Shown here piece by piece: positions 41,676-51,953 of a stretch of DNA of 64,000 nt; positions within the stretch are counted from its first letter, which is position 1; every line of letters starts with the position of its first letter. Origin of the DNA: Rebecca billardiae RCC1528 (lineage: Eukaryota; Haptophyta); assembly GCA_965240325.2 (NCBI GenBank), contig OZ251222.1:4774001-4838000 (forward strand), written 5' to 3'. Below the pieces are notes generated by a model. It was not told the origin of the DNA and did no database searches. It saw nothing but the letters and a program-made list of their open reading frames with translations. The translations under genes were made by a program, and so were the position numbers.

Positions 41676-42281
41676 GCACGTGCGTCGCCGCTCGAGGGCG
41701 CGTCAGAGCGCGCCGCCGCGTCGGTGGCCCCGCTAGGGCGACACCCAACCCTCGCCTGCCGCCTGGGCTCGCCACCCTGCCGCGACTCGAGCTTTGGCGG
41801 CAAGGTCAATAAAGGTCCGGACGAATCCGGGCGGCCGACGCCGCTTGCGCTCTGCCGCTCGCGAACAAGGTCCAGACGGCGCACCGCCCCCGGCCCACGC
41901 GCGACGCCGACGACCTCGGGCTCGGCAAGCACGTCAGGCGGGCGGAGCGGCGACTCATAATCGGTCTGCGCGTCGACACCTTGACATCTTCATACCTCCG
42001 TGACCGGTTACGTTACTGCTTGTCATCAGCGGGGCCGGCCCCGGCATGCACGGTGGCCTCACGACCACGCGGGCCAGCGCGACACTGGCCGCCCCCGGCG
42101 GCGATGTCCGACTGGCGACTGGCAGCGCCGCCGCCCGGCCCGGTGCACCAAGCGCGGTTCAGCCGGTCGGAGCGAGAGCCCTCCGACCGCACCGCGCAGC
42201 TTAGGGCGGAAGACACGCTGAGGGAGATGCCCGCGGACGCAAGGCCACCTTCTGCTAGTCCAGCCGGGGCACGCGCTCGGC
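41676..42281. other. Intergenic, no gene seen
   Basis: A 606-bp spacer upstream of CCR4 and downstream of the next minus-strand gene. It is GC-rich in the first half. No repeat or coding signal is supported. Confidence 0.5.
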
Positions 42282-43500
42282 CTACGAACCCTGCTCCGGG
42301 GTCTTCTCCGCCGGCGATTCCGCCACGATCTCCGGCGCAGGCTCCTCCTCCGGCGTGGCTGGCGCCGCGGCCGCCGCACCCGCCGGCGAGGGCGGCGCCG
42401 GCGGCGCCGGGCTGGGCGGTGGCGAGGGCGGCGGTGGCGCAGGACTGGGCGAGGGCGGCGGGTTGGGCGGCGGCGACGGCTTGGCCATCAGCTCCCCCGC
42501 CGCCTCCTTCACCGCCCCCACCGAGCCCAGCGTCGCCTGCAGCGCGCCCGCCGCCTCCTCCAGCGCGTGCGCCACCACCTTGAGCTGCGCGTGCAGCACG
42601 CCCGCGTCCACCTCCGAGAGATCGAGCAGGTGGATCGAGTCGACCTCGGCCTTGGCGGCGGAGAGCGAGGCGGAGAGAGAGCGCAGGGAGAGGGTCTCCT
42701 CGCTCAGCCCGGCGTAGTGGCAGCACTGGTCCGGCGCGCCCTCCGCCAGCCCGCCAACCTGCAGCGAGCCCGCCGCGCACGCGCCCGGCTCGCCGCCGTC
42801 CGCGGCCGCGGGCGCGGGCTCGCACGTGAACCCTCCGGGCGAGCAGCACCGCCCGCCGGTCACGTTCGCGTCGGGCCATGCGATCCACGCGGCCGGCCCG
42901 GGGCAGCCCGCGCCGTCGTCCGCCGTTTCGAAGCAGGGCCCGGCGGGCAGCACCACGCGCTCCGGCCCCATCGAGCCGCCCGTGTAGGGCGCGCTCTTGG
43001 GCGGGTGCGTGTGCGCCGAGCACTCGGCCAGCGCCAGTGTGGTCGCAGCGATCACGGCGGCTGCCGCAAACGCGCCGATGCACGCGATCACGAGGACGCT
43101 CTGCGGCGCGCCCGGCGCGAGAGGGCACGGCGCGTCAGCGAGCGCCGCAGGCGTCCGCGCGGGCCGGGCGCTCGCCCCGCTGCCGCGCGGCGCGCACCCC
43201 AATAATCAGAGTCGTGCTCGGCCGCCCTCCTCCGCGGCCGGCCCCACCACCCGCACCGGAGGGCGGCGGCGCGACGACAACGCCGCCGGCTGCACCGTCA
43301 TCAGCCTGCGCGGCCTTCCTGAACCGTCGCATGTAGTCGCCAGACGGCAGGCCGTACCGCGGCGACTCGAGGTCACTCGGCACAAACGACGCGTGCTCGA
43401 CCATCGGCCGGAGGATGTCGGCGGAGGGCGTGTGCGCGCCGCGGGAGCCGGCCGCGCGCTTCACCTCGGCGGCCGTTTCACTCGGCAGGGAGGTCATCAT
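42282..43500 (-). CDS. Single-pass membrane protein with Cys-rich ectodomain and Pro-rich C-terminus
   Basis: Unrecognised family. Exon 1 is 43500-43198, the intron is 43197-43101 (GTGCGC...CAG, 97 bp, phase 0) and exon 2 is 43100-42282; the product is 373 residues. Splicing makes one continuous membrane helix, TTLIIG joined to SVLVIACIGAFAAAAV, at about residue 95-125, which supports the splice. The N-terminal 90 residues are polar with no signal peptide. After the helix comes a segment with paired Cys (CFETADDGAGC, GRCCSPGGFTCEP, DQCCHYAG), then a helical coiled region (SLSASLSAAKAEVDSIHLL). An SPPP/PSP tail ends acidic. A type II topology with the Hyp-type Pro tail outside is likely. A role in cell covering or adhesion is only suggested by composition. 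Confidence 0.65.
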
Positions 43501-43721
43501 CGCGTGCCGTGCTCGCGGGGCCACGCCCGATTCGCCCGCCCGCCGACGAGAATGAGCCCCTGCACGCGAAAGGTGGGCACCGCCTTGCAAATCCCCCAGC
43601 GGCGCTGCTTGAACCCGGCGCTACCGCAAGCCGGGCGTGAGAGGACTGAGAGCGCACCCCGGTCCGGGCGCGCGCCCGCGGCGCGCGCCGCGCGGTGCCG
43701 CCGCGGGCCGGGCCGGTCCGG
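43501..43721. promoter_or_regulatory. Divergent promoter, membrane protein/J-domain protein
   Basis: 221 bp separate the start codons of two head-to-head genes. The spacer is GC-rich and a shared bidirectional promoter is inferred. Confidence 0.4.
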
Positions 43722-44528
43722 ATGCCTCCCAAAGCCACAGTAAGCATGGCGGACCCAGTCACCCGCGTGCTGACGGCCAAGCACTACTTCGACGTGCTCG
43801 AGCTGCCCGCGCCGACGTGGGACGCACTTGGGAGAGCGTCGTGGGCGCACCACGACCGAGTCGGCGCGGCCTTCCGCCGGCTGTCTTTCGCGCTGCACCC
43901 GGATCGCACCACGCACGCCGATGCGCCGCGCGCGTTCCAGATCCTGCTGCGCGCGCGCAAGACGCTCGACGATCCGAGCGAGCGCGAGGTGTACGTGAAG
44001 CGCTTCGTCGAGGACCAGCTCGTGCGCCCCGAGAACTCGACGTGGGTGGCCGACAAGTCCGCCACCGAGCGCCTCTCCGCGCAGCTCCAGCGCGACCAGC
44101 AGGTGAAGGAGCTGAGGCGCGAGGACGCGCGTGCCCACCAGGACCTCATCCTCGAGCAGGCGCGCCAGCGCCGCCTGCACGCCGAGTCCAAGCGCAAGCT
44201 CGCGCTTGGACGCGACGTGGCCGCCGGTGACGCTGGGCACAAGCGCGCGCGAGCCGGGGCGGGTGGCAGCAGCGCGGACGCAAGCAGGCGGCAGGCGGCA
44301 GGCGGCGCAGGCGCGCGCGAGCGCACGCGCGCACGTGTGGCGGAGGACAACAGCGAGGGCGAGAGCGAGAGCGACGGCGAGGCACCGGCCGATGGCCGTC
44401 GGGCTGCCGTGGGCAGGCGTCCGCCCGTCGGCGCACTGGGCGCCGGGAGTCGCAAGCCGGGCGGCGGCGGGCTTCTCGGCGGCACTGCGGCGGCGCGGAA
44501 GGCTGGCCCACGCCGAGCGTTCATGTGA
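43722..44528 (+). CDS. J-domain (DnaJ-like) protein
   Basis: Hsp70 co-chaperone family, 268 residues, intronless. The J domain is at residues about 20-85: KHYFDVLELPAPTWDALGRA, then FRRLSFALHPDRTTHADAPR with the obligatory HPD (59-61), and AFQILLRARKTLDDPSEREV. It is followed by a charged helix (LQRDQQVKELRREDARAHQD and on to RKLALG). The last 90 residues are low complexity, basic and acidic. The layout (N-terminal J domain plus long charged helix) resembles nuclear DNAJC8/SPF31-type proteins, but the assignment to that subtype is weak. A second in-frame ATG at 43746 is an alternative start. Confidence 0.85.
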   Translation: MPPKATVSMADPVTRVLTAKHYFDVLELPAPTWDALGRASWAHHDRVGAAFRRLSFALHPDRTTHADAPRAFQILLRARKTLDDPSEREVYVKRFVEDQLVRPENSTWVADKSATERLSAQLQRDQQVKELRREDARAHQDLILEQARQRRLHAESKRKLALGRDVAAGDAGHKRARAGAGGSSADASRRQAAGGAGARERTRARVAEDNSEGESESDGEAPADGRRAAVGRRPPVGALGAGSRKPGGGGLLGGTAAARKAGPRRAFM

Positions 44529-45167
44529 ATGAGGATGTGGGGGGCGGGCATTGGCGGTGAGTACACGTGACTGCACACTTACCCACGCCGTCATCGGACG
44601 TGGCTCAGCGGCGGCACCAGCCTGCAACGACTCGATATGGCCCTGCGAAGATCGTGTATCTGCGTGCGCAGGGTCGGCGTCACACATTGGCCTGGCTGCT
44701 GGCGGAGACTGCTGCGCCCAAGTTTGTGGCCGTGCCCGGTTGCGGGTTGGGCGTTGGCGTTGCGGGAGTCGCGGCCGGCCCGCCCCGCGCCCGGCCGGCC
44801 CGTACGCGTGCCGATGTGCCCGATTGGACCCGTTGCACGGGTGAGTGACCGTATACGGGGCGGCGGCGGCGGTGACTAAATGCGCGACGTACCGGACGCA
44901 CAGCCATCAGGGAGCCCTGTCAGTGAACTCGTGAGTCCCGGAGTTCAATCACTCCCCGGGTACTTGCGTCGCGTCTATAGCAGAATCATCATCGTCATCA
45001 GCACCGCCAGTCACTCGTCCGCGACTCCGGCTCAATGTTATGACCGTTGGCACCACACACGTTCCGACTCAGCCCCGGCGGCGGCCCGACTCGCTACTCA
45101 GGCTGCTGCCCGAGACTTTTAACTTCGGTACTTACTTCACGTAACCGCTAGGCCGCTCGGCCTCGGG
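44529..45167. other. Convergent intergenic, no gene seen
   Basis: A 639-bp spacer between the 3' ends of the J-domain and zinc-ribbon genes. GC content falls after 44,930. No coding or repeat feature is supported. Confidence 0.5.
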
Positions 45168-45530
45168 TCATCCTCGAACTTTCACCTTCCCGCCTATGAT
45201 CTTCCTGGCGGGACGGCCGTGGATGGTCGCTTCTCGGCAGAACTGCGAGCCACAGCCCGGGCAGCCGAGCTCCCCGTCGGTGTAGTCCTCCACGATCCGC
45301 TCGAGATACACCTTGACGAGCGCGCTCGACGCTCCGTTGCCCTTAGCGTAGCGGTACAGCTTGGCGCCGCACTTGGCGCACGAGACGTCGACGCGCCGGT
45401 CGGGCAGACGTTTCCGCGGAGCAGCGAGCATGCGGATCTGACCACGTGCGAGGATCGGCGCGCGAGGGGGTGCGAGGGGGAGCAGTGCTGCCATGTGAAT
45501 GAGTGCAGGTGCCATCGCGAGCGCCGCCAT
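45168..45530 (-). CDS. Small zinc-ribbon protein, probably organelle-targeted
   Basis: A 120-residue protein. The C-terminal 70 residues hold a double CxxC zinc ribbon: CAKCGAKLYRYAKGNGASSA, LVKVYLERIVEDYTDGELGC, then PGCGSQFCREATIHGRP and ARKIIGGKVKVR. I know this pattern as a conserved uncharacterised protein of plants and algae; no reaction is assigned. The first 50 residues are rich in Ala, Leu, Pro and Arg with few acidic residues, as in a plastid or mitochondrial transit peptide. Met45530 is taken as the start; in-frame Met codons at 45515 and 45494 are alternatives. It lies 67 bp from the divergent ankyrin gene. Confidence 0.75.
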   Translation of the reverse strand: MAALAMAPALIHMAALLPLAPPRAPILARGQIRMLAAPRKRLPDRRVDVSCAKCGAKLYRYAKGNGASSALVKVYLERIVEDYTDGELGCPGCGSQFCREATIHGRPARKIIGGKVKVRG

Positions 45531-45597
45531 CGTGGGTGACGACGCCCACAGCAGGCCATCATCGGCGACCGTTAGATTTTCAAAGAAGCGCGAAGCA
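45531..45597. promoter_or_regulatory. 67-bp divergent promoter, zinc ribbon/ankyrin
   Basis: This is the shortest head-to-head spacer in the window. Either the two transcripts start inside one another's coding regions or one of the genes uses a downstream ATG. Inference from spacing only. Confidence 0.4.
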
Positions 45598-47238
45598 ATG
45601 GCGCGACGAAGCCCGGCGGCGGCGCACACGGCCGCGCCGGATGGCAGCCCGAACACGGTGTTCGACGAGCGGTCGCGGCCGCCTTTCCACGTGCTCATCC
45701 ACGGCTTTGGCAAGGATGTCACCGAGGTGGTCATCCGCGAGGCGATTGCCGGCACCGACGCGCGCCCTGCCGCGGCGCACGTGCGCGCGCAGCCCTCGGG
45801 CACGCTGTGCGCGGTCGTGACGTTTGCGAGCGTGGCGGGCGCGCGCACGTGCCTGAGGCTGTGGGACGGCGTGCGCTTCCACAGCTCGAAAGACGACACC
45901 CCGCTGCGCGCGCACAACGCGGCGCAGCAGCTCTTCGCCGCCGCGCTGCAGGGCCAGCGCCGCGGCGTCGAGCTGCTCCTGTCGTGCGGCGTGAGCGCTG
46001 ACGCGTACGCGGACGAGTACGGCTGCACGCCGCTGCACGTGGCGTGCCGGTACGGCAACCCGCGGCTCGTCGCGTCGCTTCTCGATGCGCGCGCGGACGT
46101 GGACGCGCCCAACCGCTTCGGCCGCACGCCCCTCGCCGAGGCGACGCGCGCGGGCCACGCGCCGGTCGCCGAGCTGCTGCTTGGCCGCGGCGCGGCACCG
46201 GCTGCCCTCGACCGCTGGGGGCGGCACGCGGCGCTGGGCGGCGTGGTCGTGCCCGAGGCGGGGCACGGCGAGTGGCGCTCCGACGCGGAGCGCCGCATCG
46301 CGCAGATGCTGCTCGACGAGGACGAGCCCACCGCCGCGAGCAAGCGAGAGGCGGTGCGTGCCGCACGGCACGCGCGCGCGCAGCTCGACGCGGCCGCTGC
46401 GCAGGAGGCGGGCGCGGCGCGCGAGGCGGCCGCGGCGGCGCGGGCGAAGAGGCTCGCGACGGAGGTGCGGGCGCGGGCCGAGGAGGTGCGCGTACGCCGG
46501 GCGGCCGACCCCACCGTGTACGAGCGCTTCGACCCCACCGCGGCCGAGCGCGAGCGCGCCGAGCACGCGCGGCGCGCCGCCGCCTCGCGCGCCGCCGCTG
46601 CGCAGCGCGAGAGGCTGGCGGCCGCGCGTGCGCCGGGCGCCGAGGCGCTGCAGCGGGCGCGGCGCGAGGAGGGGCGCGCGGAGACGATCGAGCGCGAGAT
46701 GTGGGCCGAGGCGGCGCGCGCGGTCAACCCGGAGATCACGCGGGGCGACTTCCTCCGCTCCGCCGCCCCGCAGCCCGCGCGCGGAGCCGCTCCGGCGGAC
46801 GGCGCGTCGCACTCGCAGCGGGCGCGGCGGGCGGAGGCGGAGCGCGCGGCCGCGGGGCTGCCCGTCGGCAGGGCGGCAGGCGCGTGGAGGCCTTCGAGCG
46901 GCGGGCTCCCCTCCGAGGCGGCCCTCAGGGCGGCCGGAGCCGGTGCGAGCGACCCGACCGCGGCGCGCCTTCGCGAGCTGGGGGGCGCCCGCGGCGCCGC
47001 GCGCGCCGGCGCTCTGAGCGCCGCGGCCGCGTGCCGCGCGCAGAGCGCGCGCGAGGCGGAGCTCGTGCTACGGTACGACAACCCGGTGGTCGGCGCGAGG
47101 GAGGCGCGGACTGGCGACGGCATCGGCGTGACGAACGAGCTCGTGTGGTGTGAGCGCGACGGCTGGGTCGCGCGCGGCGTGCCGCGCGTCAATCGCGCGG
47201 CGTACCTCGTGCGCGGCACAGCCAGGGCGAGCGCTTGA
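45598..47238 (+). CDS. Ankyrin-repeat protein with N-terminal RRM-like fold
   Basis: A 546-residue intronless protein. Residues about 28-98 (PFHVLIHGFGKDVTEVVIRE, TLCAVVTFASVAGARTCLRL) have the beta-alpha-beta pattern and length of an RNA-recognition motif, though RNP1 aromatic residues are not obvious. Three or so ankyrin repeats follow at about 105-215: NAAQQLFAAALQGQRRGVEL, DEYGCTPLHVACRYGNPRLV and NRFGRTPLAEATRAGHAPVA. The rest is a long Ala/Arg/Glu helix (about 240-420), probably coiled coil. The C-terminal end, LVLRYDNPVVGAREARTGDG followed by VWCERDGW, looks like a small folded motif. Function is unknown; RNA or protein scaffolding is inferred from the domains. Confidence 0.72.
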   Translation: MARRSPAAAHTAAPDGSPNTVFDERSRPPFHVLIHGFGKDVTEVVIREAIAGTDARPAAAHVRAQPSGTLCAVVTFASVAGARTCLRLWDGVRFHSSKDDTPLRAHNAAQQLFAAALQGQRRGVELLLSCGVSADAYADEYGCTPLHVACRYGNPRLVASLLDARADVDAPNRFGRTPLAEATRAGHAPVAELLLGRGAAPAALDRWGRHAALGGVVVPEAGHGEWRSDAERRIAQMLLDEDEPTAASKREAVRAARHARAQLDAAAAQEAGAAREAAAAARAKRLATEVRARAEEVRVRRAADPTVYERFDPTAAERERAEHARRAAASRAAAAQRERLAAARAPGAEALQRARREEGRAETIEREMWAEAARAVNPEITRGDFLRSAAPQPARGAAPADGASHSQRARRAEAERAAAGLPVGRAAGAWRPSSGGLPSEAALRAAGAGASDPTAARLRELGGARGAARAGALSAAAACRAQSAREAELVLRYDNPVVGAREARTGDGIGVTNELVWCERDGWVARGVPRVNRAAYLVRGTARASA

Positions 47239-48059
47239 GCTACTCTGCTACTTTTACTGTAATAACTGTAACTGCATCGTAGTCGTATCTGTCGTCTGCA
47301 GCGTCTCCTGACCGGCATCATGCCTACACACACACCGACACACATGTATATATACTCTTACTACTGTCGGCGGACGACGCGTGGCACCGCGATCACCGCG
47401 CCGGGCCTCGCCCTCGGCTCGCGGCCGGCCGCCGTGAGCAGACAGCATATCGAGCATCGACGAGCATGTCGCATGAGCAGCGCGCGCGCCGAATACTCAT
47501 ACTGACGCTGAATAGCAACATTGGCAGCCTCATCACTCATCAGGCTCGATCAGACGCCACGGCTCACTGACACTGCATCGGCACTGCTCAAGCTGAAGCT
47601 GACCCGCACACACAGTGACCACCCGTCCCAAGAAGCTCCTGAGCCCGTCCCGGTCCGGGGGCGAGTTTAGCTGCCGACGGCAGCTTAACTCCCCCGGACA
47701 CACAGTGCGCGAGCTTGCCGGCCTCGATTCGAGGTAGGCGCCAAGGCCCGTCACAGCGCCCGTCGTGCGCGCTTGACTGCGGCGACTGAGATGGCCGGAG
47801 CGGCGGCGCGTTGCGCGCATCCTCAGTGCACACGCGTAAGTGACCTTCGGCGCGGCACACATGTGCCGCCTTGGGCCCTCCTCCGCGTGCTAGCGCGGCT
47901 CGACTGCAACCGTCGCCAAAGCCAAGCGTTGCCTACTGAGTCCGCTTCTGCCCGCGACACGCGCTTGAATGGCGCCTTGAGCGCGCGCGCAATGGGAACA
48001 TATACAATGCCCCTCTCTCCAGATAGCGCGCGCCTGGCTCCTGCAGCACACCATGTGCG
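47239..48059. other. Intergenic with a strong hairpin
   Basis: An 821-bp spacer between two plus-strand genes. Positions 47653-47699 form a near-perfect inverted repeat (gtccggggg...gctgcc, 3-nt loop, ggcagc...cccccggac). It could be a terminator-like or small-repeat structure. No gene is supported. GC content is lower than in the coding DNA around 47,260-47,350. Confidence 0.6.
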
Positions 48060-49595
48060 ATGAAGCGGCGGCGTAGGCGCCTGCCGGCCTGTTGTCGAAA
48101 CGCATCAACTCGGCCAGGGAGCATGGGCGCAGAAGACGCCGAGAAGCCGAGACATGAGCGCCGGAAGGGGTTCCGAGGTACTACCAGACCAGCCCACCTG
48201 GCGCGCCGCCGCACAGCCCTCGCCTACGCGCACGCGCACGACCAGAGCGAGGCTGCCCGCGCGGCGGACGGCCATTTTCAATTTCCTTTCAAATGTTTTG
48301 ACGAGTTTTCGCTGCCGGACCGGACAAACGGACGGTCCGAACAAGCTTCGCGGCCGCGGCAGGCGGCAGCCGCTCGACGGGCTTCCATGTCTGCCGCGCT
48401 TGCGTCCGTGGTTGTGCCTATTGCCTGCGGATCTTTCATCGGTCCGGGACCCGCCGTCCTCGTCGAGCGCGGATGCACGTGGGCAGTCAACGTCACCCGC
48501 CGCCCGTGTCGAGCACTTCTCTTCGTCCACGTGGGCAAAGCCGGTGGCGGCAGCGTGGGCGCTGCGCTAGGTACGACGTGCGATGTGATGCGCGCACATG
48601 ACACGTTCGAGGCCATCATCCAAGTTCACGAGCGAGGCGGTATCGTGGACGACGACGGCTGCCGGTGGCGTGCACCCAGCCTGCCGACGCCTCACGGGGG
48701 AACCAGCAGCCGGTGCTCACGAGTCATCATCCCCGGCCCGCTGTACGTCGACCCGCTCAAGGTGAACGTGAGTCACGGCGCAGGACGCAACGCCGCTGCC
48801 GCTGCCAAGCACGTGGAGTGCTTGCGCACCAAGCCAGGGCTGTTTGGCGACATCCTCCGCGACTCGCCGATCGTCGTTTTCGTGCGCGACCCCGTGGCTC
48901 GCTTCACCGCGTGCTTCAACTTCATGCTGCTGCGATGCACGCAGCCGGACAGCAGCACCACTGGTTGCCGTCAAGTGGCGAACTACGTGGCCACGGCCTC
49001 CGCAGTGGTGCGTGGCGCGGCCGCCGATGGACAGAGCGCTGCGTTGGAGTGGAGCAACGCCACTGACTTGCAGTTCATCCTCGAGCACCTCCTTTGGCGC
49101 ACGCGGCAGGAGGGGTCTGTGCACACTGCCACTTCTCTTTTCAGCGCCATCAAACACGCGGCGACCGGTGTGGCATGGTACTTCGGCGGCCTCAGCGGAC
49201 TGGCGCAGCTGGAGCGACGGCTGCTCTTCGTGGGCACGGTGGAGGCGATATCTGATGACTTCGCGGCCCTACAGCGCATCATCGCTCGCCACTTTGGGCT
49301 CTCTGCTTTCTTGCCGAGCATGCACGTCGAACTGGGCCACACGCACTCGTCGACGACGGGGCGCGCTCGCAGGCGATTGCCTGCGCAGTTGGTGACGTTC
49401 GTGCGTGATATCTTCATCGAGGACTACGACAGCATCTCGTGGCTTTCCCAGCGGGGGTTCGTGCACTATGGCGGGCGCGGCGGAGCGCAGTACGTTGAGA
49501 GCATCACATATGCTGCCGCCAATAACGCTTACTGGTTCGAGCCGCCGTTGTCCGAGCAGGACTGCTCATCAGACATTATCAAGCAAGCAGTATAG
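48060..49595 (+). CDS. Sulfotransferase family protein
   Basis: Predicted PAPS-dependent sulfotransferase of the Golgi carbohydrate type, 511 residues, intronless. The 5'-phosphosulfate loop is LLFVHVGKAGGGSVGAAL and the 3'-phosphate motif is SPIVVFVRDPVARFTACFNF, in the order and spacing (about 130 residues) of Sulfotransfer_2/Gal3ST-like enzymes. The C-terminal region has RRLLFVGTVEAISDDFAALQ and VRDIFIEDYDSISWL, as in the family's last helices. A hydrophobic stretch, SAALASVVVPIACGSFIGPG, at residues about 111-130 may be the signal anchor; then the true start could be the in-frame ATG at 48387, giving 402 residues. Acceptor sugar is unknown. GC and codon bias are milder than in the neighbouring genes. 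Confidence 0.78.
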   Translation: MKRRRRRLPACCRNASTRPGSMGAEDAEKPRHERRKGFRGTTRPAHLARRRTALAYAHAHDQSEAARAADGHFQFPFKCFDEFSLPDRTNGRSEQASRPRQAAAARRASMSAALASVVVPIACGSFIGPGPAVLVERGCTWAVNVTRRPCRALLFVHVGKAGGGSVGAALGTTCDVMRAHDTFEAIIQVHERGGIVDDDGCRWRAPSLPTPHGGTSSRCSRVIIPGPLYVDPLKVNVSHGAGRNAAAAAKHVECLRTKPGLFGDILRDSPIVVFVRDPVARFTACFNFMLLRCTQPDSSTTGCRQVANYVATASAVVRGAAADGQSAALEWSNATDLQFILEHLLWRTRQEGSVHTATSLFSAIKHAATGVAWYFGGLSGLAQLERRLLFVGTVEAISDDFAALQRIIARHFGLSAFLPSMHVELGHTHSSTTGRARRRLPAQLVTFVRDIFIEDYDSISWLSQRGFVHYGGRGGAQYVESITYAAANNAYWFEPPLSEQDCSSDIIKQAV

Positions 49596-50888
49596 CAGAT
49601 AGAGTCTGCAGAGTGAGAGGGTGCATCGGCGGCCGGCGGATCGTTATTCGGCGGGCGGAACTTTGGCGGCCGGCCGCCCGTGGCCGTGGTCCGATGACCG
49701 ATGACGATGACCTCCGAGGATGACGGGACAATGACGGCGGATGAGTAAATCGATCTACCACAGTAAAGAAATCGATTTTCGGCGTTACCGTAACCCGTCC
49801 GCATTTCCGCCCAGTGGGGACTGGGGATGCGCTGGAATTTTTTTCATGCCCCGTTCGCGGCACTTCGCGCCGCGCACAGTGGAGAAAGATCGGGCCGGAA
49901 GCCGTTTGAGCATGGTCGGTCGTGCGCACGCCCATTCGAATCGATGGCGCGCTCCGAGCGGCGGGCGTGCGCGCATGACTGCCGCGAGGGGGGCTGCGAG
50001 GCGTCGGCCGGCTTGCCAAGGCGGTTCCTCGGGGCGGCGTCACCCTCGCCCGCCCCTCCTCGCCCACCCTCGCCCCACGGGCGGCCACACGTGACCTGTT
50101 AAGATGAGTTCACGGGAGCCGCACGGCACGCGCGCGGAGAGGCGAGGAAGTGGTGTGTCGCGGAAAAACGCAACGTCGCATTGTGCTCAACCCATGTGGG
50201 CACCCGCTCCACAAGTTTGCGCGCCTTCAAACCGCACACAGCGGCCTGAGGAGCTCCCAGACTGAGTTTCGCTCTTGAAGCCTGGTTTTGGGCCAGATCT
50301 TGGTGTGGATGTAGCGCGGCGAGGAGGCGCCGGGCGCGCGCCCGAGCTGCGTGCTGGCACTCGCCATGACCCATAGGCATCGTCCGTCGCGAACGACCCG
50401 GCTCGCCTCGACCTCTCCGACCCGCCGGGCAGCCACGACCGAGCACGGCACGACAATGGCCAAACCGGGAGGCTTCTCAGACCGCGTGGGATGGGCATAG
50501 GCGCGAGAGAGGGCGCCCAGCGCGCTCTTGAGATGCACAGGAGCACGCACTGATGCGTATGGAACCATCCCATCACGATCGCCCCGACCTGGCGCGCCTT
50601 ATCTGGCCCGTCAGGCTGCCCGCGCCGCCGCCGCCGCGCCATGCCGCCGCCGCGGGCGCCGCCGCACCGCGGGCACATGGGTAAGTCCGTATTCAACAAA
50701 TACAGAATTTCCGGTGCGGCCCTCTTTTGGGCGGCAAGGTCGGTCTGGTCGACACCTGCCGCGCGGCATGGGCCACGGCGCGGCGAGGTGGCGGCTGGCG
50801 CACCGCGGCGTGGGCGGGATGGCTCGAGGACACCACCGCCCCGCCTCCCACGCCGCGCCGTGCGCGTGCGCCGTGCTCTCGTCAAGGG
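49596..50888. other. Gene-poor region
   Basis: About 1.3 kb with long open frames on both strands that are explained by GC bias. A good donor-like site (gggtaagtcc) occurs near 50,681 but no exon partners could be built. A gc-rich ggccggccgcc palindromic patch lies at 49,663-49,680. No gene is supported. Confidence 0.5.
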
Positions 50889-51281
50889 TGGTCAGGGTCG
50901 CCGACTCCAGCGGAGGCCGGCGCCGGAGCCTCGCTTCCGATTTTTTGCAGCGGCGCGGCGCGCGGGGCCGCCGCCGCTGTGGCGGGCCGCTCGGGGCGTG
51001 CACGGCGTGGGCTCGTGCGGCCGCTGCCGCGCACGCCGAGCGATCCGGCGCGGGCTCGCGGCTTGTCGATGGCCTCGCGCGCCGCAGCGCGACGCGCGCC
51101 TTGCCTAGCTTCGCCTGTCTCGCGCCTTGGCCGCCGTGCACGCGTGCGCCGCCAAACCGCAAGCTCGGCATACCTCTCAGCCGAGCGTGCACGTGCCTTG
51201 CGCGACGCGACGCGGGCATTGCCGCCAGACGATGTAGCCGTAGTGCGAGCGCGCGCCGTGAAGCCTCAGCGCGGATCGAGA
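50889..51281 (+). repeat. 393-bp inverted duplication, left arm
   Basis: The sequence from tggtcagggtcgccgac to gcggatcgaga is repeated in reverse orientation at 51561-51953. Reading both arms shows about three differences, so identity is near 99%. The arms are separated by 279 bp of unrelated DNA. Confidence 0.93.
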
Positions 51282-51560
51282 GTGTCTTCAACGTCTCGGT
51301 CAGCTGTCGACAACTGCTGACGCATCAACCACCAATGGACATCACGGTCCTCCGTTGAACGATGGGCTATCGCGACGCTGCGACTCGTGAAGACTAGTCG
51401 AGCGTGGTAGCCAAAACGATGAACGCCACTATGACGTGTGTGTGAGCCTTGCGTGACGATGCGACGTGACGATCGCCCCGGCAAGAGAGTCAGTCGTGCA
51501 GCTTTCAGCACTGCTCAACGAACAGACGGTCCACGCGCGTACGCGGCATCATTTCATTGT

Positions 51561-51953
51561 TCTCGATCCGCGCCGAGGCTTCACGGCGCGCGCTCGCACT
51601 ACGGCTACATCGTCTGGCGGCAATGCCCGCGTCGCGTCGCGCAAGGCACGTGCACGCTCGGCTGAGAGGTATGCCGAGCTTGCGGTTTGGCGGCGCACGC
51701 GTGCACGGCGGCCAAGGCGCGAGACAGGCGAAGCTAGGCAAGGCGCGCGTCGCGCTGCGGCGCGCGAGGCCATCGATAAGCCGCGAGCCCGCGCCGGATC
51801 GCTCGGCGTGCGCGGCAGCGGCCGCACGAGCCCACGCCGTGCACGCCCCGAGCGGCCCGCCACAGCGGCGGCGGCCCCGCGCGCCGCGCCGCTGCAAAAA
51901 ATCGGAAGCGAAGCTCCGGCGCCGGCCTCCGCTGGAGTCGGCGACCCTGACCA
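51561..51953 (-). repeat. 393-bp inverted duplication, right arm
   Basis: Reverse-complement copy of 50889-51281 with the same length and both ends matching. No target-site duplication is found (left flank gtcaaggg, right flank attctatg). A transcript across both arms would fold into a near-perfect 393-bp duplex. Confidence 0.93.

Noticed and set aside
45168-47345. A 725-codon minus-strand open frame
   Set aside because: Only its last 120 codons (zinc ribbon) look real. The rest is antisense to the ankyrin gene and is Ala/Ser/Arg-rich, as expected from GC bias.
50187-50885. Minus-strand open frame of about 230 codons
   Set aside because: It is Arg/Ala/Pro-rich in all frames, has no domain, and overlaps other equally long frames. 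GC bias explains it.
50641-51108. A gene starting near 50641 with a gtaagt donor at 50682
   Set aside because: The donor is good, but no acceptor and downstream exon with recognisable or balanced protein sequence could be found.
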